This document shows, piece after piece, positions 34,769 through 44,434 of a stretch of DNA of 64,000 nt. The notes under the pieces are model-generated. The model was not told the DNA's origin. It did no database searches and was given only the letters and a program-made list of their open reading frames with translations. Positions within the stretch are counted from its first letter, which is position 1, and each line of letters starts with the position of its first letter. The DNA lies in NCBI RefSeq assembly GCF_010500895.1, contig NZ_JAAAWO010000006.1, positions 124,001 to 188,000 of the forward strand. The letters run 5' to 3'. The position numbers were made by a program, and so were the translations under genes. Source of the DNA: Alteromonas genovensis. GTDB taxonomy: Bacteria; Pseudomonadota; Gammaproteobacteria; Enterobacterales; Alteromonadaceae.

Positions 34769-35101
34769 TTACGAAAAAGCGCCTCCCTGTTCCTTTAGAT
34801 AATCGCTAATGATTTGAGGGCGTTGCTCGCTACCAATAGGCTCAAGCCATATCGCTTCGCATAGCCATTCTATGCATAATAAGCACTGAAAAGGCGGGTG
34901 GCCTTTTAAAGAAGTTAATACCACCTGAAACCTATCAGCACCCCAATCAGCTTGTGACGCTTGAAAATGAAATAGTGACACAAACTGAGTCAACCACTGC
35001 TCGGTTTTTAGCGGCGTTGTAGGAAGGGGAAGGGTTATCTGAACGCTTGACTCGGTGTTGTGAAGTTCGGCGATGACACTTGATGCAAGTAACTGCTGCA
35101 T
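34769..35101 (-). CDS. Small conserved-type cytoplasmic protein, unknown function
   Basis: A 110-aa soluble protein without signal peptide or membrane helix. Notable are the tryptophan- and cysteine-rich FQCLLCIEWLCEAIWLEPIG and a C-terminal DYLKEQGG. It may belong to the DUF3630 group of short gammaproteobacterial proteins, but I recall that family only loosely. It is 54 bases upstream of the 7TM-GGDEF-EAL gene on the same strand and could share its transcript. Confidence 0.6.
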   Translation of the reverse strand: MQQLLASSVIAELHNTESSVQITLPLPTTPLKTEQWLTQFVSLFHFQASQADWGADRFQVVLTSLKGHPPFQCLLCIEWLCEAIWLEPIGSEQRPQIISDYLKEQGGAFS

Positions 35102-35213
35102 AATTTGAAACCCTTGTTATTTTAACCTGTTATCTATGTAAGGTGTACGTATACGGTGCTGTTGAATAAACGGCTGGTGCAATGCAAAAGCTCATTTACG
35201 GTGAGCTAATTCG

Positions 35214-35258
35214 CAGCTGTTTAATTCCCAGCTTCTTGATTCCCAGCTGCTTAATTCA
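35214..35258. repeat. Three 15-bp tandem units
   Basis: CAGCTGTTTAATTCC, CAGCTTCTTGATTCC and CAGCTGCTTAATTCA run head to tail in the spacer. Confidence 0.75.
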
Positions 35259-35297
35259 TAGCGATAATATATCCACATAGTAAATGAAAAGCAGACT

Positions 35298-35513
35298 TTA
35301 TCCGCAATTACATGCAGCATGAATCTCTGGCGCTTCTAAACACGCTTTATGTAAAATCGCCTCAAGAGTCCCATCTGTAGGTTTAGGCATTGCATGGTTA
35401 AGCACCGTAAGCGCATGAACGACACTTGCAAGCTCAAGCACTTGCAAGGATAAGTATTTGCAACGGCTTAAATCGATAAGTAAAGGTCTAATTAGAAGTA
35501 AACCTGCCGCCGA
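35298..35513 (-). pseudogene. Possible small gene or remnant without clear start
   Basis: A minus-strand frame of 71 codons lies between two stops and ends EAPEIHAACNCG. It has protein-like composition, amphipathic stretches (VLELASVVHALTVLNHAM; GTLEAILHKACLEAP) and a Cys-Asn-Cys end. There is no ATG near the beginning. Possible TTG and GTG starts occur about 22 codons in, without a good ribosome site. It could be a truncated relic of a longer gene, a small gene with an unusual start, or chance. Confidence 0.25.
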
Positions 35514-35588
35514 TTATCCATGTATACATTACAGCACAACAACAATAGTTTTTATATGCGTTATGACAACGCAAATTAAGGAAGGGGT

Positions 35589-36257
35589 ATGTTAACACTA
35601 CATCATTTAAATAACTCTCGCTCTCAGCGTATTCTGTGGTTGCTAGAGGAGCTCGGTGTTGAATACAAAATCGCGTTTTATGAACGAGACAGTCAAACGA
35701 ATTTGGCGCCCGATTCACTGCGAGCAGTCCACCCCCTAGGACGTTCACCGGTGCTTACTACGCCACATGGTGCCATCGCTGAATCTGGCGCTATCGTCGA
35801 ATATTTAGTGCGTAATCATGCTGAATCTGGCTTTACTGTGCCTGAAGAGGGCAAAGCGTTGCAAGACTATCTATTTTGGCTTCACTTTGCCGAAGGGTCT
35901 TTGATGCCGCCGCTTGTGGCTAATCTTGTTTTAGAAAAAGCGCGTCAGAAAGGCTCTAAACCGTTTTTCATAAAGCCCATCACAGACAAGTTAGTCGATG
36001 GAATCATTAATGCGTATTACGGCCCTAACTTGGCGCAGAGCCTTCGCTATGTAGAATCGTACCTTGCTAGTAACACATGGTTTGCAGGTGAAGAACCAAC
36101 GGGAGCTGATATACAAATGATATTCCCGTTAGAGTCTCTCGTTGCGAGTGGTCGAGCTGATGATTTCACAGCAATTCGCGGGTACGTTAAGCGTGTACAT
36201 GAAAGACCAGCCTATCAGCGCGCTCTAGAAAAAGGCGGCGAATACGCCTACGCTTAG
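35589..36257 (+). CDS. Glutathione S-transferase
   Basis: A 222-aa two-domain GST. The thioredoxin-like N-terminal domain has LHHLNNSRSQRILWLLEELG with the candidate active-site serine, RSPVLTTPHGAIAESGAIVEYL with the cis-proline and the SG glutathione-binding motif, and the all-helical C-terminal domain follows (FWLHFAEGSLMPPL, WFAGEEPTGADIQM). It resembles beta/theta-type bacterial GSTs and yeast Gtt1-like proteins. It conjugates or reduces electrophiles with glutathione; the substrate is unknown. It has a strong ribosome site and ends one base before the convergent recQ stop. Confidence 0.9.
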   Translation: MLTLHHLNNSRSQRILWLLEELGVEYKIAFYERDSQTNLAPDSLRAVHPLGRSPVLTTPHGAIAESGAIVEYLVRNHAESGFTVPEEGKALQDYLFWLHFAEGSLMPPLVANLVLEKARQKGSKPFFIKPITDKLVDGIINAYYGPNLAQSLRYVESYLASNTWFAGEEPTGADIQMIFPLESLVASGRADDFTAIRGYVKRVHERPAYQRALEKGGEYAYA

Positions 36258-36258
36258 T

Positions 36259-38097
36259 TTAATCGTTGCGAGAAATGTAGTCGTCGATAAGTTTGATAAA
36301 GGCATCGCCGTAGCGCTCTAATTTGGTTTGCCCAACACCGCTTACTTCAAGCAAGGTATTGCGAGTGACGGGCAGCTTACACGCCATATCCACCAAGGTC
36401 GCGTCACTGAATACCACATACGGCGGCACTTCGTTTTCTTCGGCCAGCACTTTGCGTAAATGCTTAAGTCGCGTAAATAAGGTGCGGTCGTAATTGGCAG
36501 GCGCTTGTTTGGCTTTTTTGTCAGGCTTAAATTCAAGTCGCGGTACTGCAAGCTGTACCGGTACTTCGCCTTTTAGTACAGGGCGCGAGGCCTCTGTAAG
36601 TCGCAGTGACGCATGTGCAGTAATATCAACGCGTATCAGCCCTTTATGAACCAGCTGATTCAAAATGTTATGCCAATAGCTGTCTGATTTGTCCTTTCCT
36701 ATTCCATAAGTGGAAAGTTGATGATGCCCCGCCTCTTGCAGCCTGCGAAGCTGTTTGCCTCGTAAAACATCAATAACGTATTGACTTGATGCCTGCTGAG
36801 ATAAGCGCAAAATGCATGATAAGGCTTTTTGTGCGATAACAAGGCCATCCACCATTTTGGGGGGATCTAAACAAATATCACAATTCCCGCAGGCACTATC
36901 GCTAAACTGAGAAAAGTAGTTAAGCAAAACTTGTCGTCGGCATGTTTGCGCTTCTGAAAAGGCTTCCATAGCAGCAAACTTTTGAAGCTCTATGTGATTT
37001 CTATCACCGCTTTCGCCTTGTTCAATCCACTGCCTCACTCTGGCGGCATCTTTTTCGTCGAACAATAAAAGCGCTTCCGATTCCAGCCCGTCTCGTCCAG
37101 CGCGCCCGGTTTCCTGATAATAGCTCTCAACACTGCGAGGCACATCGTGATGCACCACGTAACGAACGTTAGACTTGTTAATGCCCATGCCAAAGGCCAC
37201 TGTTGCTACCACAATATCAATCTTGTCATTGAGGAACTGACGCTGCACCAATTCTCGTTCATCGCTATCCATGCCTGCATGATAGGCAGCGCAGCGAAAG
37301 CCAAGCCTGAAGAGTTTGTCGCGTAAATCGTCAACTTTGGCTCGGCTATTACAATAAATAATACCGCTGCCTTCTTGCTGCTTTACGTAGCTAACGACTT
37401 GATCGAAGGCTTTGTATTTCGACATAACGCGGTAGCGAATATTGGGTCTGTCGAAACTGCCTTTATACACTAGCGGCTCATGTAAAGTGAGCTGATTTAA
37501 AATGTCGGCTTGAGTGGCGGTGTCTGCAGTAGCGGTTAAGCCAATAACGGGAATATGTGAAAAACGAGATTTTATTTTACCTAAAGCGCGATAATCTTGA
37601 CGAAAGTCATGGCCCCAATGGGATACGCAGTGGGCTTCATCAATCGCAAATAAGGCAATTTCCGCTCTGTTGAGTAATTGCTGAAATGCATACTGCATTA
37701 GGCGCTCAGGAGACACGTAGAGTAAATCTAGCTTTCCTGCAATGAGCGCATCGTTGATGTTGGCCTGAGCTTCAGCGTCGAGTGTGGAGTTGAGATAATC
37801 AGCCTTCACACCAAGGGCTTTAAGCTGCTCTACCTGATCTTGCATTAGGGATATCAGTGGCGACACCACAATGGCGGTACCGTCGCGAACTAATGCGGGT
37901 ATTTGATAACACAACGACTTTCCACCGCCGGTAGGTAGCAGCACAAGTGCGTCACCACCGTTACACACATGGTGAATGACTTCCCCTTGGCCATCGCGAA
38001 ATTCACCGTAACCGAAAACGTTTTTGAGTACGTTTTCTGGCGATTCGATGTTGTCAGAGTGGGGCGATAATTCTGTGGTGGCTAATGCAGTTGTCAT
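36259..38097 (-). CDS. recQ: ATP-dependent DNA helicase RecQ
   Basis: A 612-aa 3'-5' superfamily-2 helicase, close to the E. coli length. Motif I is LPTGGGKSLCYQ, motif II is IDEAHCVSHWGHDFR (DEAH with the RecQ aromatic-rich loop), motif VI is QETGRAGRDG. The zinc site (CRRQVLLNYFSQ, CGNCDIC) and winged helix follow, and a C-terminal HRDC domain ends the protein (LRKVLAEENEVPPYVVFSDATL). RecQ acts in recombination, replication restart and SOS signalling. The gene is monocistronic and convergent with the GST gene. No LexA box was noticed in its 5' spacer. Confidence 0.96.
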   Translation of the reverse strand: MTTALATTELSPHSDNIESPENVLKNVFGYGEFRDGQGEVIHHVCNGGDALVLLPTGGGKSLCYQIPALVRDGTAIVVSPLISLMQDQVEQLKALGVKADYLNSTLDAEAQANINDALIAGKLDLLYVSPERLMQYAFQQLLNRAEIALFAIDEAHCVSHWGHDFRQDYRALGKIKSRFSHIPVIGLTATADTATQADILNQLTLHEPLVYKGSFDRPNIRYRVMSKYKAFDQVVSYVKQQEGSGIIYCNSRAKVDDLRDKLFRLGFRCAAYHAGMDSDERELVQRQFLNDKIDIVVATVAFGMGINKSNVRYVVHHDVPRSVESYYQETGRAGRDGLESEALLLFDEKDAARVRQWIEQGESGDRNHIELQKFAAMEAFSEAQTCRRQVLLNYFSQFSDSACGNCDICLDPPKMVDGLVIAQKALSCILRLSQQASSQYVIDVLRGKQLRRLQEAGHHQLSTYGIGKDKSDSYWHNILNQLVHKGLIRVDITAHASLRLTEASRPVLKGEVPVQLAVPRLEFKPDKKAKQAPANYDRTLFTRLKHLRKVLAEENEVPPYVVFSDATLVDMACKLPVTRNTLLEVSGVGQTKLERYGDAFIKLIDDYISRND

Positions 38098-38339
38098 AGC
38101 TGAGGATTTTACGCTTTTTTTGCTCTGTCTTCACGGGGCATTTGCAAAAACTAGACTAAAATTCAGCGCAAGGCCCTCACATTAAATAGAGCGACAAAGC
38201 ATAACCGCCTAAGAAAGGGTGAATAAACAAAAACGTAAAAGCGCGTGTATAAATTAGTCCGTCATATTTTCATACGCAGCAACATGATAATCTAAGGGCT
38301 GTAGAATTGATAAAAGCATGTGTCAACAGGAGGTATAGT

Positions 38340-39677
38340 GTGGCTGACCAATTACCAGATTTAATCGAAGAGATTGTTACCGAAGGTATGGCGGATGACC
38401 CTGCGTCGCTATTAGCTGCGCTAAGTGGTCAAGACAATGTATATATTGCTACGCTGCTAGAATCGTTGCCTGTAGAGCCACGGCTAGTAGTGTGGGAGGG
38501 AATTCCGCGAGATCAAAAGCTGAACGTGTTGGTTGAGATGCGTAGCGACCCCCGTGAAATTCTTATCGATAATACGCCGCACAATGAATGGGCGTCCATT
38601 TTTGCCGACATTTATGCCGATGACTTACTTGAACTTCTCGACTCTTTACCTAAGCGACTTGTTGATTTGGCCTACGAGTCACTCGACTCCAAAGAACGAA
38701 AATACTTCAGAGAAGCCTCACTTTTCCCCGATAATCAGATAGGTCACTGGATAAACCATGAGCAACTGGTGCTGCCTTCAAACGCCAAAGTTAGAGAGGC
38801 ATTGCGCTTATTGAAAAAAGACATCCCTCAGCACTGCGACAGTATTTATCTCGTTAATCGAACGGGGCAGTTTGCGGCGCTCGTTAAAATTAACAACTTG
38901 TTTTCTGCCACTGAGGACAAAGCGTTACTGTCTCTTGCAGAAGAAAATATTACGACATTTAAAGGCGACGACGATGCCATGAATGCATCACTAATAGTGC
39001 AGCGTTCGGGGCTGGCATCACTGCCCGTGGTGGATGAAAACAATACCCTGCTTGGCAGATTAGACATTACCGCAGCAAGCGAACTGGTGAATGAGTTTTA
39101 TGAGCGTCAAGTCATGGCCTCAGCAGGTATGGATGAAGACGAAGATTTGTTCTCGCCTGTGGCGAAAAGTGCCAGAAATAGGGCACTTTGGCTGGGTATA
39201 AACTTACTGACCGCATTTATGGCGTCGTGGTTTATTGGCCTGTTTGAAGGCACGCTTCAGCAGGTAGTTGCACTGGCAGTACTGATGCCAGTAGTAGCAA
39301 GCATGGGTGGTATTGCGGGTAGTCAAACGTTAACGCTTATTGTGCGAGGTTTGGCATTAGGGCAAGTTACGCCCGCCAATATTAAAGCATTAATGATCAA
39401 AGAGCTAAAAGTAGGCGGCGTTAATGGCGTTATATGGGCCTTAGTTATTGGTATTGTTGCCTATTTTTGGTTTACCGATGTGATGCTGGGCGTGGTTATT
39501 TGCTTAGCCATTTTATTCAATATCGTGGCGGCGGCTATTGCCGGTGTATTTGTGCCGATTATTTTGGATAAATTAAAAATAGATCCTGCGCTGTCGGGGT
39601 CGGTTATTTTAACCACGGTAACCGACATTGTAGGCTTTGTTGCCTTCTTAGGGCTGGGTACATTATTTTTGCTCTAA
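38340..39677 (+). CDS. mgtE: Magnesium transporter MgtE
   Basis: A homodimeric Mg2+ channel. The start is GTG at 38340, with AGGAGG six bases upstream; a TTG 33 bases earlier overlaps that site and is wrong. The 445-aa protein has the N domain (superhelical, about 1-125, with DLLELLDSLPKRLVDLAYESLD), a CBS pair (about 130-255: SIYLVNRTGQFAALVKINN and LASLPVVDENNTLLGRLDIT) that binds Mg2+ to gate the pore, a connecting helix and five transmembrane helices with MPVVASMGGIAGSQTL (pore-lining). No Mg2+ riboswitch was recognised upstream. A 16-bp tandem repeat begins inside its last codons. Confidence 0.95.
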   Translation: MADQLPDLIEEIVTEGMADDPASLLAALSGQDNVYIATLLESLPVEPRLVVWEGIPRDQKLNVLVEMRSDPREILIDNTPHNEWASIFADIYADDLLELLDSLPKRLVDLAYESLDSKERKYFREASLFPDNQIGHWINHEQLVLPSNAKVREALRLLKKDIPQHCDSIYLVNRTGQFAALVKINNLFSATEDKALLSLAEENITTFKGDDDAMNASLIVQRSGLASLPVVDENNTLLGRLDITAASELVNEFYERQVMASAGMDEDEDLFSPVAKSARNRALWLGINLLTAFMASWFIGLFEGTLQQVVALAVLMPVVASMGGIAGSQTLTLIVRGLALGQVTPANIKALMIKELKVGGVNGVIWALVIGIVAYFWFTDVMLGVVICLAILFNIVAAAIAGVFVPIILDKLKIDPALSGSVILTTVTDIVGFVAFLGLGTLFLL

Positions 39678-39718
39678 AGCACTAATGCTCTAAAGCACTA
39701 ATGCTCTAATGCACTGAG
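39671..39718. repeat. Three 16-bp tandem units at the mgtE stop
   Basis: GCTCTAAAGCACTAAT occurs twice exactly and once as GCTCTAATGCACTGAG. The first unit contains the mgtE stop codon (TAA at 39675), so unit gain or loss would not change the protein. Confidence 0.85.
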
Positions 39719-39857
39719 CCATATTCACCGACGGGGTTAACGATGTTTAACCCAAATATGTGGCACTTTGGGCCGCAAGCACAACAGAGCGCTTGTTTAA
39801 AATAGCGTTGTATTAAACAATAGCGCGCTCATAGCCTATTTCGTTTTGGAGTTATCA

Positions 39858-40820
39858 TTGTCTAAGCCAGCTTCTGCCGCCCAAGTGGGCGTTATCTGTG
39901 CGATAGCCGCTTACAGTATGTGGGGCGTAGCACCTGTTTATTTTAAACAGTTAATGGTACTTCCCGCTGCCGAAATATTAATGCATCGCGTCATTTGGTC
40001 GGTGGTGCTGCTTGTAGGGTTTATCGCTGCGCTAAAGCAATGGCCTAAAGTGATCTCCGCATTAAAAGATAAGCGGGTAATGGTCATTCTCTTTTTCGCT
40101 GGCCTATTGCTAGGGGCCAATTGGTTACTGTTTATTTGGGCCATAAACAATGACCACCTGCTCGACGCTAGCTTAGGCTATTACATTAATCCGCTTATTA
40201 ATGTGTTTTTAGGACGGGTATTCTTGGGCGAACGGCTTCGCAATCTGCAGAGAACGGCGGTTATTTTAGCGGTAGTAGGCGTCGGTATTTTAGTGCTTTC
40301 CTATGGTGAAATACCATGGATTGCGCTGGTATTGGCATCAAGCTTCAGTGTGTATGGCTTGCTGCGTAAGCAGGTGGCCGTAGACTCCCTGCCAGGCTTA
40401 TTTATCGAAACACTCATGTTATCGCCGCTGGCTATAGGGTATTGGGTGCTTTATGGCTCTCAATACAGCAACTTATTTAACAATAGCATCGACTTAAATC
40501 TGCTTATCTTCGCCGCCGGTATAGTAACTACAGCGCCGCTATTGTGCTTCACCGCTGCAGCGAGGCGCATCATGTATTCCACCTTAGGGTTTTTCCAATA
40601 CATTGGTCCAACACTGATGTTTATTTTAGCGGTTTATCTCTACGGCGAACCGTTAGAAGAGGCTAGGCTAACCACTTTTGCATTTGTATGGTTGGCACTC
40701 GCTGTATTCAGTGCAGACTCGATATTCAACTTTCGCAGACAGCGAATACAAGCGCGGGCTGCTGCGCTTCAGGCAGCAGAAATTCGGGCAGCTGAACTTG
40801 AGTCAACACCTGACAAGTAG
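39858..40820 (+). CDS. rarD: RarD family EamA transporter
   Basis: A 320-aa inner-membrane protein with ten predicted helices made of two EamA repeats, of the drug/metabolite transporter superfamily. MSKPASAAQVGVICAIAAYSMWG opens the first helix. Family marks include GANWLLFIWAINNDHLLDASLGYYINPL and the second repeat SSFSVYGLLRK. TTG at 39858 is preferred because GGAG lies six bases upstream; another TTG 12 bases earlier overlaps it. RarD was named for chloramphenicol resistance in Pseudomonas but the natural substrate is unclear. The C-terminal tail (about 290-320) is an Ala/Glu/Arg-rich helix. Confidence 0.9.
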   Translation: MSKPASAAQVGVICAIAAYSMWGVAPVYFKQLMVLPAAEILMHRVIWSVVLLVGFIAALKQWPKVISALKDKRVMVILFFAGLLLGANWLLFIWAINNDHLLDASLGYYINPLINVFLGRVFLGERLRNLQRTAVILAVVGVGILVLSYGEIPWIALVLASSFSVYGLLRKQVAVDSLPGLFIETLMLSPLAIGYWVLYGSQYSNLFNNSIDLNLLIFAAGIVTTAPLLCFTAAARRIMYSTLGFFQYIGPTLMFILAVYLYGEPLEEARLTTFAFVWLALAVFSADSIFNFRRQRIQARAAALQAAEIRAAELESTPDK

Positions 40821-40897
40821 GGTATACACGTAGTATGAGAAAGGTAGAGCTCAGGGGCGTAGATACGTAGGTGTAAACTGTGCTGAAAAAACGGCGG

Positions 40898-42160
40898 CTA
40901 CTGATGGGTGGCGTGTAGCGCCTCGCTAGACATCACTTTGTTGCGGCCACTGTTTTTGGCTGCATAAAGCTGCTTATCGGCATCGCTGATTAGCCTGTCG
41001 ATACGCTGGGTAACTGCGCCGCTCATGCCAATGCTGCATGTGACGTGGGTAGTCCCTTTGGGAAGCTCGATAGATTCATTTTCCACTACCTTTCTAAAGT
41101 CATCTAAGCGTTCGCAGGCTTGCTCAAAAGGTGTGTTAGGCAGGTAAATACAAAACTCTTCGCCGCCAAACCGCGAAATGATTTCGTCGGGAAAATAAAA
41201 CTCAATGAGTGCGGCCACGACTTTTAATACCGCATCTCCAGCGTCATGCCCATGAGTATCGTTAATTGACTTGAAAAAATCTAAATCAATGAGCGCCAGT
41301 GCATGGTTGTCGGACAACTGCTGATACTGCATGGTAACGGTATAAAAGAAATGTCTTCTATTTGGCAGGCCGGTTAAATAATCGGTATTTGCAGCGCGCC
41401 TTATTGCTTCAACGCTTTCAATGTATTCCACGTTTTGCATTACACGGCACAAAAACTCTTCATGACAATAGGGGATGCGCAAAAAGTCGTTGGCTCCGCT
41501 TTTAATAAAGTGGGCAGACATCAGCATGCCATGACCTCCGGCAATACCCATAACCGCCAATTGCTCTTTTGAGAACGCTTTACGAAGACTGGCAACAAAT
41601 ACGGTACCGGACATATCAGGAAGCGTATTATCGGTAATAACGAGTCGAATGTGCTTGTGTGTCGATAGTGTCGTCATGGCCTCACTGGCGGTCAGGCATT
41701 CATATACCACAAAGTTATGACGCTCAAGTAACGATAAGGTTCGCGTTCGCTGCACTCTGTTGGTACTTACTACTACTACGCCGGTAGATTTATTCTTTTC
41801 AAGTCGGGATATTAAGCGAATGAGGTAATCGTAATTTTGTGCGTTTTCTTTGGGGATATAGTCGACCACATTTCTTTCGAGTACTTTGTCGCGAGTAAAG
41901 GTGTCTAAACTCTCTGTTGTGGCAATAGTGGGGATATAGGCATCAATGGCAAAGTCGATAGCTTCGCCTTTCGGTGCGTCTGGTAATGTGTAAGCCACAA
42001 TGGCACATAAAAAGGTTTCTGGCGTGTTTTGCGCAAAGCGGGCTCTTCCCTCGGTCAGCGAGGTGGCGCCCACAGGTGTGAGCCCTGCGCGCCTCACGAG
42101 CCTGGAAATAATCTCAAGGTTGTTGTCGCCATTTTCAATGACCAGCACATGTTGCTGCAT
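40898..42160 (-). CDS. PleD-like diguanylate cyclase with two degenerate receivers
   Basis: About 420 aa with layout REC-REC-GGEEF, as in PleD. The first receiver (about 5-120) lacks the acidic pair (VLVIENGDNN) and has alanine where the phospho-accepting Asp is expected (VAYTLPD). The second (about 130-245) keeps an Asp in VITDNTLPDMSG but lacks the acidic pocket and the usual KP lysine (RIPY). The GGEEF domain is intact (SRFGGEEFCIYL) with no RxxD inhibitory site. It should make c-di-GMP, with control by phosphorylation doubtful at the first receiver. ATG 42160 is preferred to TTG 42169. It follows uvrD by 40 bases on the same strand and may be co-transcribed with it. Confidence 0.86.
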   Translation of the reverse strand: MQQHVLVIENGDNNLEIISRLVRRAGLTPVGATSLTEGRARFAQNTPETFLCAIVAYTLPDAPKGEAIDFAIDAYIPTIATTESLDTFTRDKVLERNVVDYIPKENAQNYDYLIRLISRLEKNKSTGVVVVSTNRVQRTRTLSLLERHNFVVYECLTASEAMTTLSTHKHIRLVITDNTLPDMSGTVFVASLRKAFSKEQLAVMGIAGGHGMLMSAHFIKSGANDFLRIPYCHEEFLCRVMQNVEYIESVEAIRRAANTDYLTGLPNRRHFFYTVTMQYQQLSDNHALALIDLDFFKSINDTHGHDAGDAVLKVVAALIEFYFPDEIISRFGGEEFCIYLPNTPFEQACERLDDFRKVVENESIELPKGTTHVTCSIGMSGAVTQRIDRLISDADKQLYAAKNSGRNKVMSSEALHATHQ

Positions 42161-42200
42161 ATAGTCCAACTTGGATATAGGCTACCTTGCCGAATAATTA

Positions 42201-44372
42201 CTACGCTTTGTCCAATTTTGCGTAGGCGAGAACTAACCATTTACTGCCAAACTCATCGAAGTTTACCTGCACGCGAGCGTGCTCGCCACTACCTTCATAA
42301 TTTAGCACAATACCTTCACCAAACTTGCGGTGCACTACTCGTTCGCCAAGCTTAAAACCGGTTTCTTCAAACGACGCATGAGACGTCATCTGATTAAATC
42401 GATTGTGTACAGGACGCGAAATAGTGGACTTTAAGCGCACTTCTTCAATACAGTCCTCTGGCATTTCGCGAATAAAGCGCGACGCGGTGTGGTATTTGTC
42501 TTGACCATATAATCTACGATTCTCTGCATAAGTGATATACAACTTTTGCATAGCCCGCGTCATTCCAACATAGCAGAGACGACGTTCTTCTTCCATTCGT
42601 CCAGGCTCATCATTGGTCATTTGGCTGGGGAACATGCCTTCTTCAACACCTGCCAAAAATACCAAAGGAAACTCTAAGCCTTTCGCTGTGTGGATAGTCA
42701 TCATTTGCACTGCATCTTGATCTTTATCGGCTTGGGTGTCGCCTGCCTCAAGCGACGCGTGAGCTAAAAAGGCCGCCAGTGGCGTCATTTCTTCTGCTTC
42801 ATCGGGCACAATAAAGGTTTTGCACGCAGTAACCAGTTCTTCCAAGTTTTCTAAACGGGCTTGCGCTTTCTCACCGCGCTCAGACTGGTACATGGCGTAC
42901 AGCCCAGACTGGCGAATAGCTTTGTCTGCCTGTTGTTCTAAAGGATCGTCAACGGTAGATTGCTCGAGCTCGGTAATAAGTAACACGAAGCTTTGAATAG
43001 CATTTAGAGCCCGTCCCTTTAATGAGGCTTCGTTAATCAGCAGTTGGCTTGCTTGCCACATAGAACAGTTGTGGGTTCTGGCAGCGTCGCGAACTTGAGA
43101 CAAGGTCTTCTCACCAATGCCACGACTTGGTGTATTCACCACACGCTCAAAGGCAGCGTCGTCGTGAGGGTGACTTACCATGCGCATATAGCCTAGCGCA
43201 TCTCTTATTTCTTGGCGTTCGAAGAAGCGCAGGCCGCCATATATACGGTAGGCCAGCCCTTCGTGAAGCAATGCTTCTTCCAGCACACGAGATTGGGCGT
43301 TGTTTCGATATAAAATGGCGGTATCGCTAAGTGCATTACCTTGGTTAAGCCAGTCTTTGATTTTCGACACAATAAAACGAGCTTCATCCAGCTCGTTGAA
43401 GCCCGCATACACCGAAATGGGCTCACCTTGACTATCTTCAGTCCAAAGCTCTTTACCTAAACGACCTGTGTTGTTATCGATAACGGTATTGGCCGCTTTC
43501 AGTATGTTGCCCGTAGAGCGATAGTTTTGCTCTAGGCGAATGGTTGCTGGTGATTCAAAGTCTTTTAGAAAGTGCTGAATGTTGTCTACATTCGCGCCAC
43601 GCCAACCGTATATAGATTGGTCGTCGTCGCCCACAATCATAATATTGTTATTATCGCCGCTGCTCAGCATGCGTAACCAAGCGTATTGAATGTTGTTGGT
43701 ATCTTGAAATTCGTCAACTAACACCGCGCGAAAACGACGCTGGTAGTGGGCTAATACTTCAGGGTTTTTGGCCCACAGTTCATGAGCGCGCAGCAGTAAT
43801 TCAGCAAAGTCTACAAGGCCTGAGCGATCGCAGGCATCTTGATAAGCGGTATACACTTCGCGCATGGTTTTTTGAATAGGGTCGTCGAAGGTTTCAATGT
43901 GCTGAGGGCGAAGTCCTTCGTCTTTGTTACCGTTGATATACCATTGAATTTGGCGAGGTGGATAGTGCTTTTCGTCTAAATTCATGGCCTTTAAAATTCG
44001 ACGAATTAGGCGATACTGATCGTCAGAGTCAATGATTTGAAAATTCTCTGGCAGTCGTGCTTCACCGTGGTGAGCGCGCAACAGGCGGTGGGCTAACCCG
44101 TGGAACGTGCCAATCCACATGTTGTGCAGGCTCTTTCCCATGAGCGACTCTATACGACCGCGCATCTCTTTAGCGGCTTTATTTGTGAACGTAACGGCTA
44201 AAATCGAGAAAGGCGCGATGTTTTCGACTTCCATCAACCACGCTATGCGGTGAACGAGTACGCGGGTTTTGCCACTACCAGCGCCTGCTAATACCAGCGC
44301 GTTTGAGAGCGGTGCTGCTACAGCCTCACGTTGTTTGTCGTTAAGCTCGTCTAGCAGTCTGGATACATCCAT
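42201..44372 (-). CDS. uvrD: DNA helicase II
   Basis: A 723-aa superfamily-1A 3'-5' helicase of UvrD length (E. coli 720). Motif I is LAGAGSGKTRVL, II is LVDEFQDTN, III is DDQSIYGWRGA, IV is LEQNYRSTGNI, V is MTIHTAKGLEFPLVFLAG, VI is YVGMTRAM. The C-terminal Tudor-like extension (ERVVHRKFGEGIVLNYEG) is present and interacts with RNA polymerase in E. coli. UvrD unwinds the incised strand after UvrABC, acts in mismatch repair and strips RecA. A consensus LexA box lies 63 bases upstream of the ATG, supporting SOS control. Confidence 0.97.
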   Translation of the reverse strand: MDVSRLLDELNDKQREAVAAPLSNALVLAGAGSGKTRVLVHRIAWLMEVENIAPFSILAVTFTNKAAKEMRGRIESLMGKSLHNMWIGTFHGLAHRLLRAHHGEARLPENFQIIDSDDQYRLIRRILKAMNLDEKHYPPRQIQWYINGNKDEGLRPQHIETFDDPIQKTMREVYTAYQDACDRSGLVDFAELLLRAHELWAKNPEVLAHYQRRFRAVLVDEFQDTNNIQYAWLRMLSSGDNNNIMIVGDDDQSIYGWRGANVDNIQHFLKDFESPATIRLEQNYRSTGNILKAANTVIDNNTGRLGKELWTEDSQGEPISVYAGFNELDEARFIVSKIKDWLNQGNALSDTAILYRNNAQSRVLEEALLHEGLAYRIYGGLRFFERQEIRDALGYMRMVSHPHDDAAFERVVNTPSRGIGEKTLSQVRDAARTHNCSMWQASQLLINEASLKGRALNAIQSFVLLITELEQSTVDDPLEQQADKAIRQSGLYAMYQSERGEKAQARLENLEELVTACKTFIVPDEAEEMTPLAAFLAHASLEAGDTQADKDQDAVQMMTIHTAKGLEFPLVFLAGVEEGMFPSQMTNDEPGRMEEERRLCYVGMTRAMQKLYITYAENRRLYGQDKYHTASRFIREMPEDCIEEVRLKSTISRPVHNRFNQMTSHASFEETGFKLGERVVHRKFGEGIVLNYEGSGEHARVQVNFDEFGSKWLVLAYAKLDKA

Positions 44373-44434
44373 AGTGTGGCACCTGTTATCTTATTTTATT
44401 CACAAATGAAAAGCGTGGCTATTATGCCAGCTGC

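Larger units (their letters stand above)
35102..35588. other. 487-bp spacer with tandem repeat and a possible small coding remnant
   Basis: Between divergently transcribed genes. It includes three 15-bp tandem units (35214-35258), an unassigned minus-strand frame of 71 codons (35298-35513) that reads like protein, and the promoter region of the plus-strand GST gene, whose ribosome site AAGGAAGGGG lies next to its ATG. Confidence 0.5.
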
